DNA of 64,000 bases from Streptomyces natalensis ATCC 27448 (GTDB lineage Bacteria; Actinomycetota; Actinomycetes; Streptomycetales; Streptomycetaceae): NCBI RefSeq assembly GCF_000935125.1, contig NZ_JRKI01000018.1:186001-250000 (forward strand). The letters run 5' to 3'. This document shows positions 42,013 to 50,181 of this stretch, one piece after another. The position numbers and the translations under genes are program-made. The notes under the pieces are model-generated. The model ran no database searches. It saw nothing but the letters and a program-made list of their open reading frames with translations, and was not told the origin of the DNA. Within the stretch, counting starts at the first letter, position 1, and each line of letters opens with the position of its first letter.

Positions 42013-42891
42013 ATGTGTCCGGGCGATTCGCCTGGATACTGCCTCCGCTGCTGCGGCCGTGCCGGGCGGCTCGTCTCCGGCGCCACCGCAAAGGCGCCGG
42101 ACCTCGCCGAACTCAGGCACACCACAGCCACGTCCATCGCGGCCCTCATCCGGGACCCCGCCGGACTGCCGGACGCCTTCGCCGCCGCCCTCGCACTCGG
42201 TCACGCCCGCTGCGCGGCCGATCCCAGCGCAGCGCACGTCGACACCTGGGGTCCCTGGGCCCTGGCCGTGCAGCTCGGCTCCGCGCTGTTCTGCGGCGCG
42301 CAGCCGCAGGAGTGCTGGTTGGACGAGGACCTCGTGCGGCAGCTGCCTGCCCTCCCCGCCGAGCCGCCCGCCGATGCCCGCAGATGGCTCGATGCCTTCT
42401 ACGTCGCGGTCGTGTGCCGTCAGCCGGACCGGGTCAACCGGCTGTGCCAGGTACCGCTGGAGGCACTGCAGCGCGACGACTCCGTCGACGCATACGTCCT
42501 GCACTGGATCGACACCCTGCAGACCTACTGCTCCGACCGCCCCATCAACGACACCGTCGACAAGCTGATCGCCACCATGGAGGCATCCGCGCCCCGGTCT
42601 CTGACCCACGCCCCGAAGGACTTCGTCGACCTGATCGACTATCAGCCGGCCGCCCTCTTCCACCGCCTGATCACCCGCGACCGCGACGCCTTCGCCGAAG
42701 CACTGGCCGAAGCCCTCGACCACCACAAAACGTACTGGCGCGACTCGGCGGCGCCCCGTGCCCAGGTGGCGCTCGGCCCGCTGGCCATGGCGTGTCTGGC
42801 GTACGACTACGAGTTCCCGTTCGAGACCGAGCAGCCCTACCTGCCCCGGTACCTGCTCAACCGCGAACGCATCGAGACGATCCCCGGCTGA
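42010..42891 (+). CDS. immunity 49 (Imm49) family protein, N-terminus uncertain
   Basis: A 293-codon frame. From about residue 50 it follows Imm49: FAAALALGHARCAADPSAAHV, WGPWALAVQLGSALF, FVDLIDYQPAALFHRLITRD, FAEALAEALDHHKTYW and a C-terminus PYLPRYLLNRERIETIPG. Imm49 proteins neutralise polymorphic (contact-dependent or type VII) toxins. The first ~30 residues (Cys-rich, starting within the 70-bp repeat) do not look native, so the original start was probably replaced at the repeat junction. No toxin gene lies beside it, so it is an orphan immunity gene. Confidence 0.75.
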   Translation: MMCPGDSPGYCLRCCGRAGRLVSGATAKAPDLAELRHTTATSIAALIRDPAGLPDAFAAALALGHARCAADPSAAHVDTWGPWALAVQLGSALFCGAQPQECWLDEDLVRQLPALPAEPPADARRWLDAFYVAVVCRQPDRVNRLCQVPLEALQRDDSVDAYVLHWIDTLQTYCSDRPINDTVDKLIATMEASAPRSLTHAPKDFVDLIDYQPAALFHRLITRDRDAFAEALAEALDHHKTYWRDSAAPRAQVALGPLAMACLAYDYEFPFETEQPYLPRYLLNRERIETIPG

Positions 42892-43472
42892 CACCGGCAG
42901 AAGATCGCCGAGGTAGCGCGCAGGCGCAAGCGATGGCGCCTGGCGTGGCTGATGCCGAACGCGTTCTTCGTCATCAGCGCCTGCAATCGCCGTCTGGAAA
43001 CAATTGTTTCCACCGGTGGGCTCCGCGGGGGCAAAACCCTCGGTGGCCCCATCCACCGGGCGCTCGCGAGCACGCCAAGCGCGAGACGTATCCCGAAGCC
43101 GTCGAGAACGGCTGGCGTCCGCCTCAGCCAGGCAGCAGGGTCCGCCGACCACAACGCCCTGATACCACCGACCGGTACACCCGCTCGCGCGGCCTGCTCA
43201 TGACAGCCCCAGCCACGAGTTGCTCGGGGCGTCGCCTAACCGGATTGGCGGGATCCACCGTCTTTGAGAGGTGCGCAGAGATCAGGCCATCTGTCACAGC
43301 GCCTACTGGAGGGAAGGGGGAAATCAATTCGCTAAATTCGGGCGAAAGGTGGACAGTGCGCACCAAGCCGGGTCCACGAACCAGCCAAAGTAGTTCAATC
43401 TGTTTGACTGCCGCCATTCTTTCATGGGGGATCCCTCCGAAACCTCACACGGGGATCAAACAGGGGGATATC
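42892..43472. other. intergenic stretch before the bacteriocin gene
   Basis: No recognisable gene. It holds a 16-bp perfect palindrome (42996-43011). GC drops after ~43260, marking the start of the bacteriocin cassette. The run GGAGGGAAGGGGG at ~43307 may be part of a leader. Confidence 0.5.
42996..43011. promoter_or_regulatory. 16-bp perfect A/T-rich palindrome
   Basis: GGAAACAATTGTTTCC, a perfect palindrome in the region between the immunity gene and the bacteriocin gene. A repressor site is plausible; no adjacent regulator gene is found. Confidence 0.45.
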
Positions 43473-43973
43473 GTGAGGGAATTCGGAAGAGCGATAACTT
43501 TTGGCTTTGCGAGCATGGCGCTCGCGGTCTTCAGCTTTGCCGCCCCGGCAGCTGCATACAGCCCTCAGGGCGGCACCGTCACCAATAATACCGGGATTGA
43601 AGCCACCGACGGTCTCACGGCAGGGCAGCCCGTAATCCACACGCGCGGTGACGGGGTGAAGCCGCCCGCGGAGCTGGGTAACCCCTCTGAGTGGGGTGTG
43701 GTAAAGATCGAAATCAACGATTCGACTGTCCAGCCGTTGGGAAATACCTGCAAAGAAGTCACTCACGGCACGTGGTGCTATGGGTGGGAATCGGCGGGCG
43801 TGGATGGAAAGAAGTGCTATTCGAACTACCGCGCGGATACGGGCCACCTGACCACGGTCAGAGTTCAAAACGTCGACTATTCAAGCGGCTGGGTGCCGAA
43901 GTACAAGACTTCCTACGCCAATGTAACCATTGGCCTGGCGTACACTTGCTACGCCTACTACAATAACGCTTAA
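43473..43973 (+). CDS. lactococcin 972-like secreted bacteriocin
   Basis: A 166-residue precursor with a GTG start and CAGGGGG 8 nt upstream. Signal peptide: REFGRAITFGFASMALAVFSF then AAPAAAYS, cleavage probably after AAA (~residue 29). The mature C-terminal half carries the lactococcin 972 pattern: GTWCYGWESAGVDGKKCYSNY, then HLTTVRVQNVDYSSGWVPKY, KTSYANV and a final AYTCYAYYNN. Lactococcin 972 blocks septum formation by binding lipid II. Unlike the type protein it has an N-terminal extension (GGTVTNNTGIEATDGLTAGQ) and three or four Cys. The low GC points to acquisition by transfer. It is followed by a membrane protein that may provide immunity. Confidence 0.8.
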   Translation: MREFGRAITFGFASMALAVFSFAAPAAAYSPQGGTVTNNTGIEATDGLTAGQPVIHTRGDGVKPPAELGNPSEWGVVKIEINDSTVQPLGNTCKEVTHGTWCYGWESAGVDGKKCYSNYRADTGHLTTVRVQNVDYSSGWVPKYKTSYANVTIGLAYTCYAYYNNA

Positions 43974-43986
43974 ATGCGACCCCCGC

Positions 43987-44024
43987 GTTGCGGGGTGAAT
44001 TCCTGGTTGCGGGGTGAATTCCTG
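43987..44024. repeat. tandem 19-bp direct repeat
   Basis: GTTGCGGGGTGAATTCCTG occurs twice in immediate tandem, 13 bp after the bacteriocin stop. Confidence 0.9.
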
Positions 44025-44049
44025 CTAGGCGGGGTCGACTGGCGTGCGA

Positions 44050-44085
44050 CCCTGGGTCCACACGGGCAACCCTGTGGACCCAGGG
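44050..44085. terminator. 13-bp hairpin after bacteriocin gene
   Basis: CCCTGGGTCCACA pairs exactly with TGTGGACCCAGGG across a 10-nt loop. It lies between the bacteriocin and membrane-protein genes, so the second gene may need its own promoter or readthrough. Confidence 0.8.
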
Positions 44086-44092
44086 CTCTACT

Positions 44093-44776
44093 GTGTCCGC
44101 TTGGTCTCAGACTGGACGGGGAAGAGAAATCGGAAACTTTCCGGGCGCTCGCGCTTTGTCGCTGGCAGCGCCACTCGGGGTTGGTTTTCTGCTTGGCCTA
44201 CTAGGCCCTCTTGCTGGAAAGTGGGACAGTCCCGCCAGTGTAGTCGTGGACGTCATTTTCTCCGGCGGATGGTCATGGGCCTGTTACGCATTTCTGGTGG
44301 GTTATTTCCGTCAATCCAAAATTGAATCCGTCATTCTTGCGCCCCTTGGACTGGCCATCGGGGTGGTTACTTACTACCTATTTAAGGATTCAATTCTTGC
44401 CGACACCTCGGACGGATTGCAAGCCGGCGCCTCAGGTTCAGGTTCTAAAATTGCGGTATGGGGAATGCTGGCGTTTGCATTCGGGGCACCTCTCGGCCTC
44501 TTGGGTAACGTCGCGCGAATCCCAGGCGTTGGCGGCCTCTTCTTTCGGCTGCTTATTCCGCTCGTAGCCTTCTACGAGACCTCTATGCGCTTGGATGGGG
44601 AGTCGCGCGGGCAAGGTTTGGTCGTCACAAGTACCTGGAATGCTGTTCGATTCATCGCAGTGGCTGTTGCGTTCGCTCTGGTGGGTCACACGATCTGGAG
44701 TTGGTGGCACGCTCGACGTACTCGTTCTTCGAGATCTGAAGAGCTTGATTGCCGACAAGACCGTGAGGTGAGCTGA
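44093..44776 (+). CDS. membrane protein of unknown function next to the bacteriocin
   Basis: A 227-residue protein (GTG start; true start could be later) with about six hydrophobic segments: LAAPLGVGFLLGLLGPLAG, VVDVIFSGGWSWACYAFLVGY, SVILAPLGLAIGVVTYYLF, AVWGMLAFAFGAPLGLLGNVA, LLIPLVAFYETSMRL and FIAVAVAFALVGHTIWSWW. It resembles DUF6518-type six-helix proteins. GC is lower than in the surrounding chromosome, like the bacteriocin gene. An immunity or export role for the bacteriocin is an inference from position only; no ABC transporter of the usual lactococcin-972 system is present. Confidence 0.6.
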   Translation: MSAWSQTGRGREIGNFPGARALSLAAPLGVGFLLGLLGPLAGKWDSPASVVVDVIFSGGWSWACYAFLVGYFRQSKIESVILAPLGLAIGVVTYYLFKDSILADTSDGLQAGASGSGSKIAVWGMLAFAFGAPLGLLGNVARIPGVGGLFFRLLIPLVAFYETSMRLDGESRGQGLVVTSTWNAVRFIAVAVAFALVGHTIWSWWHARRTRSSRSEELDCRQDREVS

Positions 44777-44987
44777 GTATGAAGTCGCGGACGGCACCCT
44801 GATCCCGGTGCGCGCGTCGGCGCGTCCAGCCATAACCACAGGTTGCGCCGCAACGCTATAAGAGACAATGCTTACGCATCAGCGGCAGGCGCTGAAGTCG
44901 CGGCGCGCGGCATCGACCACCGCCGTGACACCGGCCGGAGCCGGGTCGGGGCCGACGAGGGGGGTGCTACCGCCTTTGGGCTGGTGA

Positions 44988-45168
44988 TCAGCCTGGGTGG
45001 GCGGGGTCCTTCATCACCCAGGTGCCACCGGAGCAGTCTTCCGGCAGCGGCGGGAAGCGGTGGCCTTTGACGTCGGTGCTGGGGGTGGGCCCTGCCACAG
45101 TCGCACTCGTAGATGCCGCTTCGCGGCACCACCTCGCCGGGGCGGTACGTCTCCTGGTTTTCGCTCAT
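44988..45168 (-). pseudogene. small YjzC-like zinc-binding protein, frameshifted
   Basis: ATG at 45168 opens SENQETYRPGEVVPRSGIYECDCG, then at a run of C (near 45075) the frame must shift by one to read STDVKGHRFPPLP, EDCSGGTWVMKDPAHPG and a TGA at 44988-44990. The whole would be about 60 residues with a C-x-C...C pattern, as in YjzC-like small proteins. One base lost or gained in the C-run breaks it; sequencing error is possible. Confidence 0.5.
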
Positions 45169-45372
45169 GCCACCTGTCTACGTCCGGCGACCCCGCCGGG
45201 CGATACGTGGCGGCCACCCCACCGGGGCCGCCACGCTGACCCATCCATGGCCGCACGATGTGAGCCCCGGCGCACGCGTTGCCGCGAGGCAACCCTGACG
45301 CCCTGACCTGCCACAACACCGGGATGCGATCACTGCTCGGCGGGAGTGCGACAGGAGAACAAGGAGGACGTC

Positions 45373-45942
45373 ATGGCCAGCGCGGTCTGGAACGGCGTGG
45401 TGACGATCGGCCTCGTCACCCTGCCCATCCGCCTCGTCACCGCAACGCAGAGCCATACAGCTCGCTTCCGGCAGCTCCAACGCGGGACCACTGACCGGGT
45501 GCGCAACAAGTGTGTCAACGAGCGCACCGGCAAGGAAGTCGACACCGAGGAGATCGTCAAAGGCTTCGAGGTCGGCGACGAGTACATCGTCGTGGAACCC
45601 ACAGAGCTGGACGACATCGCGCCAGGTCGCTCCCGGGCCCTGGAGATCACCTCGTTCGTCGACGTCGCCGCCATCGAGCTCGTCTACTTCGACCGCACGT
45701 ACTACCTCGCGCCCCAGGCCAGCGAATACAACGGCATCTACGCCCTTCTCCACCAGGCGATGCGGCAGGCACGGCGGGCCGGCATCGGCACGCTCGTCAT
45801 GCACCAGCGCCAGTACCTCGTCGCGGTCACCGCAGACGCCGATGGTGTCCTCGCCGCGCACACCCTGCGCTGGACGGATGAAGTGTTCTCCCGCCAGTTG
45901 CAGACACTCTCATCAGGGCGTCGGCCCCTCAGCACTGGATAG
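45373..45942 (+). pseudogene. ku: Ku (NHEJ) N-terminal portion, interrupted
   Basis: ATG with AAGGAGG 5 nt upstream. ASAVWNGVVTIGLVTLPIRLV, RNKCVNERTGKEVDTEEIVKGF, EVGDEYIVVEPTELDDIAP, ITSFVDVAAIELVYFDRTYYLAP and RAGIGTLVMHQRQYLVAV are typical of bacterial Ku, the ring-shaped homodimer that binds DNA ends and recruits LigD. The natural sequence ends at TLRWTDEV (codons to 45885); FSRQLQTLSS... to the stop at 45942 comes from inserted DNA. The missing C-terminal region lies at 52863-53147 in a matching frame. Confidence 0.85.
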
Positions 45943-45993
45943 GCAGTTTCTCGTTACCCCTGACGGTTGCGAGTTCTCTCAGCCGGAGGGGTT

Positions 45994-46740
45994 GTGGATC
46001 TGTTCTTCGTGAGCCGAGCCTATGTGCAGGCACGGCCTGAGCTATGTGGGCAGGCGGGTGAAGAAGCCTTGCGGCGACTGGACTTCCGTGCCCTGCCGGA
46101 TCGTCTTCCGGTGATCGTGGACGAGCATATGCGCCCGGTGGAACCGGCCTGCAGCTGGTTTCTTCACCTCGCGTACTTGGGGCGGGATCCGGAGAGCACC
46201 CTGCGGCACTACGCCTACATCGTGCTGCGGCTGATGGACTTCCTGATCGAGCGAGGCCGGCAGCTCGGTACGGCGACCGAGTCTGATCTGGTGGCCTACC
46301 GGCGTTCGCGTACGGAGTTGCAGGACGAACCTGTGGGCGGTTCTGCGTGGGACCGCGAGGCATCGGTGATCCACTCGCTGATGGACTGGATGGTCGGGCA
46401 GGGACTGCGTCGTGCGTCGCCGCTGCGGTCGGTCGAGACTTCCAACCCGCTTTCCAGCGGGATGAGTCGGGAGATGGACATCCGTCATCTCACTCTGGCC
46501 CAGTACGTGTTCTTCCGCGATGTCGGGCTGGGCGGGCAGACTCTCGACGGCGAGGTCGACCGGTCGTTTCGCGGCCGGGCGCCGAACCGGGGGCGGGCGG
46601 CGTCCGACCTGGCGCTGATGACGGGGATGCGGCTGCAGGAGTGGTCGACGGTGCTGCTGCCGGAGCTGGCGGTGGGGATGCGGCAGCCCGGCGAGATCGT
46701 GGAATTCCACCTCCAGCCGGCCAGCCGCTCCTGGTCCTCC
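45994..46740 (+). pseudogene. tyrosine integrase, truncated before most of the catalytic domain
   Basis: GTG with GGAGGGG upstream. The N-terminal SAM-like core-binding domain is visible (VEPACSWFLHLAYLGRDPESTLRHYAYIVLRLMDFL, LVAYRRSRTEL). The catalytic domain begins with DLALMTGMRLQEWSTVLLPEL, which contains the first catalytic Arg, and stops soon after. At ~46735 the sequence joins a Tn3 transposase fragment on the other strand. The His-x-x-Arg and Tyr region is lost. Confidence 0.75.
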
Positions 46741-47069
46741 TCGGTGCTCGCCCGGAACCCGTACGCCGCCCGGATCTCCTTGCGGTGCCGCTTGATCCGG
46801 TCCCCCTGCCAGTCATAGGCCGCCCACGCCTCGGCCGGCACCTTCACCTGCTGGGCCACGTACACCACCGCGGCAGTCGGTACCTCCCGGGCCGACTCCG
46901 GGAACCGGGCCTCCACCTCGAAGAACTTCAGCAGCAGCGCGAAGCCGAGCCGGGTCGCCCCCGACTTGTTGCGCAGCCTCTTCATGTCGTCTTCGAGCAG
47001 CGTCCAGACCTCGATCAGGTCCTCCGGCTCCCAGTCCTGCCGCACCCGCCCACCCGCCCTTCGCCTCAC
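46735..47069 (-). pseudogene. Tn3-family transposase N-terminal fragment (DUF4158)
   Basis: From the start at 47069 the minus strand reads DLIEVWTLLEDDMKRLRNKSG, ATRLGFALLLKFFEVEARFP, VPTAAVVYVAQQVKVPAEAW and YDWQGDRIKRHRKEIRAAYGFR, the N-terminal DUF4158 domain of Tn3 transposases. It is cut after ~110 codons by the junction with the integrase fragment. A TIR-like motif lies ~75 bp upstream (47145-47178). Confidence 0.85.
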
Positions 47070-47128
47070 CTGCCGTCACCCATTCAGCCCAACGAGGAGA
47101 CCGGCGAGGGGAAATGAGGCCAAAGCGG

Positions 47129-47482
47129 CTACTCAGCGCTACACGCCACCTGGCCGTGGCTATACGAGAACCGGGCCGTGACCGCATCGCCGCCTTCCGA
47201 ACCGTGCCGGTGCCCCCGAGAGAAGCTGCGGGAGAAAAGCAGGTTGCCGGCCTCCAGCTCTTCGACCACCGCGATTGCCTGGGCCACGAACTCCAGGACG
47301 ATCCATGGGTCCAGGCGGACCTCGCCCTCGGGAATCGTGTTGCCCTCGTCGTCGGTGACGCCCTTGAAGTGCCGACCGGTGACCTTGTAGCGGACAGTGC
47401 CGTCCTTGCGGTCCTCGTGTGTGCAGCAGCCCTTGACGAGGTGCTGGACTACTGGCGGGAGGGGGTTATTCCGACCGTGCAC
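47129..47482 (-). pseudogene. tyrosine integrase middle fragment
   Basis: The frame reads KVTGRHFKGVTDDEGNTIPEGE, DPWIVLEFVAQAIAVVEELEAG and NLLFSRSF. I associate GVxDExGxxIPEGE...WVV..PVA.AI.VLE.L...LLF with the catalytic-domain entry of large Streptomyces integrases. The start and the His/Arg/Tyr motifs are missing. Family call is moderate. Confidence 0.5.
47145..47178 (-). repeat. Tn3-end-like motif, copy near transposase fragment
   Basis: On the minus strand GGCCCGGTTCTCGTATAGCC continues ACGGCCAGGTGGCGT. It matches 29049-29083 at most positions (GTTCTCG-ATAGC-ACGGCCA-GTGGC). Position just outside a Tn3 transposase start suggests a terminal inverted repeat. Confidence 0.5.
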
Positions 47483-47493
47483 TATTCCCCAGA

Positions 47494-48885
47494 TCAGGCT
47501 GCCGTGGCGAGGGCCCGGGCGGGCTGTGTCTGCTCGTAGGCGTGGCCGACCCGTAGGAGTGTGGGCTCACCGAGGGGGCGGCCCAGTAGTTGCATGCCGA
47601 TGGGCATGCCCGCCGTGTCGTGGCCGACCGGAACGGTCAGGGCGGGGACTCCGGTGATGTTGGCGGGGGAACTCAGGCGTACGTAGGCGTCGGAGACGCT
47701 CTCGACCGTGCCGTCGGGCCAGGTCACCGTCTCCTGGCCGGCCCCGACTGCCGGCATCGGGACGCTCGGGGCGACGATCACGTCGACGTCCTCCAGCATC
47801 CGTGCCCACTCGGCGCGCATGAGAGTGCGGGAGCGCTGAGCGCGCACGTAGTCGCCGGCGCTCATCAACTCGCTTGCCTCCAGGAGGATGCGGACGTCCT
47901 CCTCGTACAGGCCGGGGACCGTGCGCAGGCTGCCTTCGTGGTAGGCGCCGGCCTCCGGCACCATCAGGCCCCACTGGGTGGCCTGGATGTAGCGGGTCAT
48001 CGGGATGTCGACCTCGACGAGCTGGGCGCCCAGGGCTTCCAGCTGCCCGATGGCGTGCCGGACGGCGGTTTCCACCTGCGGGTGGACGTGGTCGAAGTAG
48101 TAGGTGCGCGGCAGACCGATGCGCAGCCCTGTCAGGTCTGTGCCGGTACCGGGCCGGTAGTCCACGGCGGGCAGAGCGAGCGAGGCGGGGTCGCGCGGAT
48201 CGTGTCCGGCCAGCGTGGTCAGGACCAGGGCCGCGTCCTCGACGGTGCGGGTGATCGGACCGACGTGGTCCAGCGACCAGGACAGGGAGGTGACGCCGTG
48301 ACGGGGGACGAGACCGTAGGTCGGCTTGAGGCCGACGACGCCGTTGAGCGCGGCGGGCACCCGGATCGACCCGCCGGTGTCGGTGCCCAGGGCGAAGGTC
48401 GCGGTGCCCGACGCCACGGCGACGGCGGAGCCGCCGCTGGAGCCGCCGGCGACCCGGCCGGTGTCCCAGGCGTTGCGGGTCTGAGGGGTGGTCAGGCCGA
48501 ACGCGAATTCGTGGGTGTGGGTCTTGCCGAGCAGAATCGCGCCGGCTGTGCTCAGACGCGCGGCGACGGTGCTGTCCGCCGTGGCGCGGTGGTCGGCGCG
48601 GACCCGGGAGCTGGCCGTGGTGGCAATCCCGTCGACGTCGATGAGGTCCTTGAGGCCCATCGGGATGCCGTGCAGTGGTCCCCGGTGACGGCCGTGCGCC
48701 GCTTCGTGTTCGGCTTCGCGTGCGGTCCGGCGCGCCTGCTCCGCGGTGACCGTGACGTAGGCGCCGAGGTGTGGCTCCGCCTTCTCGATCCGGTCGAGGA
48801 CCGAGTCGACCAGTTCGACGGGGGACAGTCGCCGGTTCCGTATCGCGTCCGCGGCGGCGGTGAGGGACAGCTCATACGGTTGCAT
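47494..48885 (-). CDS. amidase-signature family hydrolase
   Basis: A 463-residue amidase. The Ser-cisSer-Lys site is seen in GIPMGLKDLIDVDG (Lys), then AGGSSGGSAVAVASG and FALGTDTGGSIRVPAALNGV (nucleophile Ser in GGSI). It hydrolyses an amide; the substrate is unknown. Its start overlaps by 14 bp the end of a 69-residue AtzG-like gene, the known small partner of some amidases. Last gene of an operon with MBL hydrolase and MFS genes. Confidence 0.92.
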   Translation of the reverse strand: MQPYELSLTAAADAIRNRRLSPVELVDSVLDRIEKAEPHLGAYVTVTAEQARRTAREAEHEAAHGRHRGPLHGIPMGLKDLIDVDGIATTASSRVRADHRATADSTVAARLSTAGAILLGKTHTHEFAFGLTTPQTRNAWDTGRVAGGSSGGSAVAVASGTATFALGTDTGGSIRVPAALNGVVGLKPTYGLVPRHGVTSLSWSLDHVGPITRTVEDAALVLTTLAGHDPRDPASLALPAVDYRPGTGTDLTGLRIGLPRTYYFDHVHPQVETAVRHAIGQLEALGAQLVEVDIPMTRYIQATQWGLMVPEAGAYHEGSLRTVPGLYEEDVRILLEASELMSAGDYVRAQRSRTLMRAEWARMLEDVDVIVAPSVPMPAVGAGQETVTWPDGTVESVSDAYVRLSSPANITGVPALTVPVGHDTAGMPIGMQLLGRPLGEPTLLRVGHAYEQTQPARALATAA

Positions 48886-49081
48886 CGTGCTTCTCCTGTA
48901 CGGGGTGGTAGGCGGCGGCGGGCGGGACGTCCGCGAAGTCCAGCTCGCGCAGGACCGAGACGACGCTGTGGATGTGGTTGGCGACCGCGGCGACCGTGGC
49001 GTGGCGCTCGGCGGGCAGGTCGAGTCCGGCGCGGGCGGCCCAGCGGGCGGCCTCGGGCGGTGTGAGTTCGACGGCGGACAT
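48872..49081 (-). CDS. AtzG-like (DUF4089) small amidase partner
   Basis: A 69-residue protein: SAVELTPPEAARWAARAGLDL, PAERHATVAAVANHIHSVV and LRELDFADVPPAAAYHP. It follows the GatC/AtzG pattern of a short helical protein ending in a D-x-x-P-A-x-x-Y tail that wraps an amidase. Coupled to the amidase gene by overlap. Confidence 0.7.
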   Translation of the reverse strand: MSAVELTPPEAARWAARAGLDLPAERHATVAAVANHIHSVVSVLRELDFADVPPAAAYHPVQEKHDATV

Positions 49082-49203
49082 GGATGTTCTTCCTGTCGGT
49101 GGGGGTTGGGGCGGCGGTGTGGCCGACACTCTGAAGGCGGAGGTTTCGCGTGGGGCGGCTGAGGACGCCGCGGTGGCCTGTGCGGGTGCGGCCGGTTGCG
49201 TGG

Positions 49204-50136
49204 TCAGGCCGCGGTGGCCGGGATCTCGGTGGCGTGCTCGGCGAGCAGCCGGTAACGGCCGTTCTCCCGGCGGACGGTGCCGGCCGTGGGCTGTGGGAAG
49301 TGGGTGCCCAGGAGCAGCGTGTCGGTGTCCGCCATGGTGTCGAGCAGCCGGGCGCGGGTGCGGATGGCCTGGGCGGGGTCGATGTCGACGCAGCTGTGCA
49401 CGTGGGGGCGGGAGAGCTGCACGGGGTGGTGGATGCTGTCGCCGGTGATCAGCGCGTGGCGGTCGCTGCCGCGCAGTTCGACGGCGATCTGTCCCGGGGT
49501 GTGTCCCGGGGCAGGGATGAGCAGGACGCCCGGCGCGACCTCGTGCCCCTGCTCGGGTACGTCCACGAGGTCGTACTGTCCGGCGTCGCGTACGGGGGTG
49601 ACGGAGTCGCGGAACATCTGGCGTCGGGCCTCGTCCAGGTCGGTGGCGGCCCAGTGGTCCCATTCGGTGCGGCTGGTGAGGTAGCGGGCGTTGGGGAAGG
49701 TGGGAACCCAGTCGTCACCGGAGAGGCGGGTGTTCCAGCCGACGTGGTCGGTGTGCAGGTGCGTGGTGATCACGAGGTCCACGGACTCGGGCGGGAAACC
49801 GGCCGCCGCCAGGCGCTGCAGGAAGTCGGTGTCGAGTCCGTTCCAGGCCGGGTTGGCGCGCGGCTTGGCGTTGCCGATGCCGGTGTCCACGACGATCCGC
49901 AGCCCGCCCGCCTCCACCGCGAAACTGTGGCTCGCCAGACGGGGGACGTCGGCGTCGGCGAAGTCCGGGCGCAGCCACGACGCCTCGTCCAGCACCTCTT
50001 TGGTGGCGTCCGGCAGCAGCCAGGGCCCGGTCTGGCGCGGCAGTTCGATCTCGTCGACACGACGTACGGTGATGTCGCCGAGGCTCCATCCCGTGCGTGC
50101 GGGTGAAGTGGCCTGGCGGGACGTGGTGGTGCTCAT
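49204..50136 (-). CDS. MBL-fold metallo-hydrolase
   Basis: A 310-residue metallo-beta-lactamase-fold enzyme with VDLVITTHLHTDHVGWNTRL (HxHxDH), IPAPGHTPGQIAVEL (third His), LITGDSIHHP (bridging Asp) and a late GTHFPQP His. This set binds two metals. Closest by look are lactonase/arylsulfatase-like members. With an amidase in the same operon it may open a lactone or ester of the same substrate. Confidence 0.9.
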   Translation of the reverse strand: MSTTTSRQATSPARTGWSLGDITVRRVDEIELPRQTGPWLLPDATKEVLDEASWLRPDFADADVPRLASHSFAVEAGGLRIVVDTGIGNAKPRANPAWNGLDTDFLQRLAAAGFPPESVDLVITTHLHTDHVGWNTRLSGDDWVPTFPNARYLTSRTEWDHWAATDLDEARRQMFRDSVTPVRDAGQYDLVDVPEQGHEVAPGVLLIPAPGHTPGQIAVELRGSDRHALITGDSIHHPVQLSRPHVHSCVDIDPAQAIRTRARLLDTMADTDTLLLGTHFPQPTAGTVRRENGRYRLLAEHATEIPATAA

Positions 50137-50181
50137 CGGTGGGTCCTTTCGGATGGTGCGGTGCGGGACGGCAGGATCCGG

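Noticed and set aside
41901..43472. Long frame leading into the bacteriocin gene
   Set aside because: The upstream part overlaps Imm49 in another frame; the GTG at 43473 has a ribosome-binding site and gives a proper signal peptide.
43987..44024. CRISPR-like repeats
   Set aside because: Only two immediately adjacent 19-bp units with no spacers.
47590..49065. 491-codon plus-strand frame opposite the amidase
   Set aside because: Shadow frame; the minus strand has the complete amidase signature.
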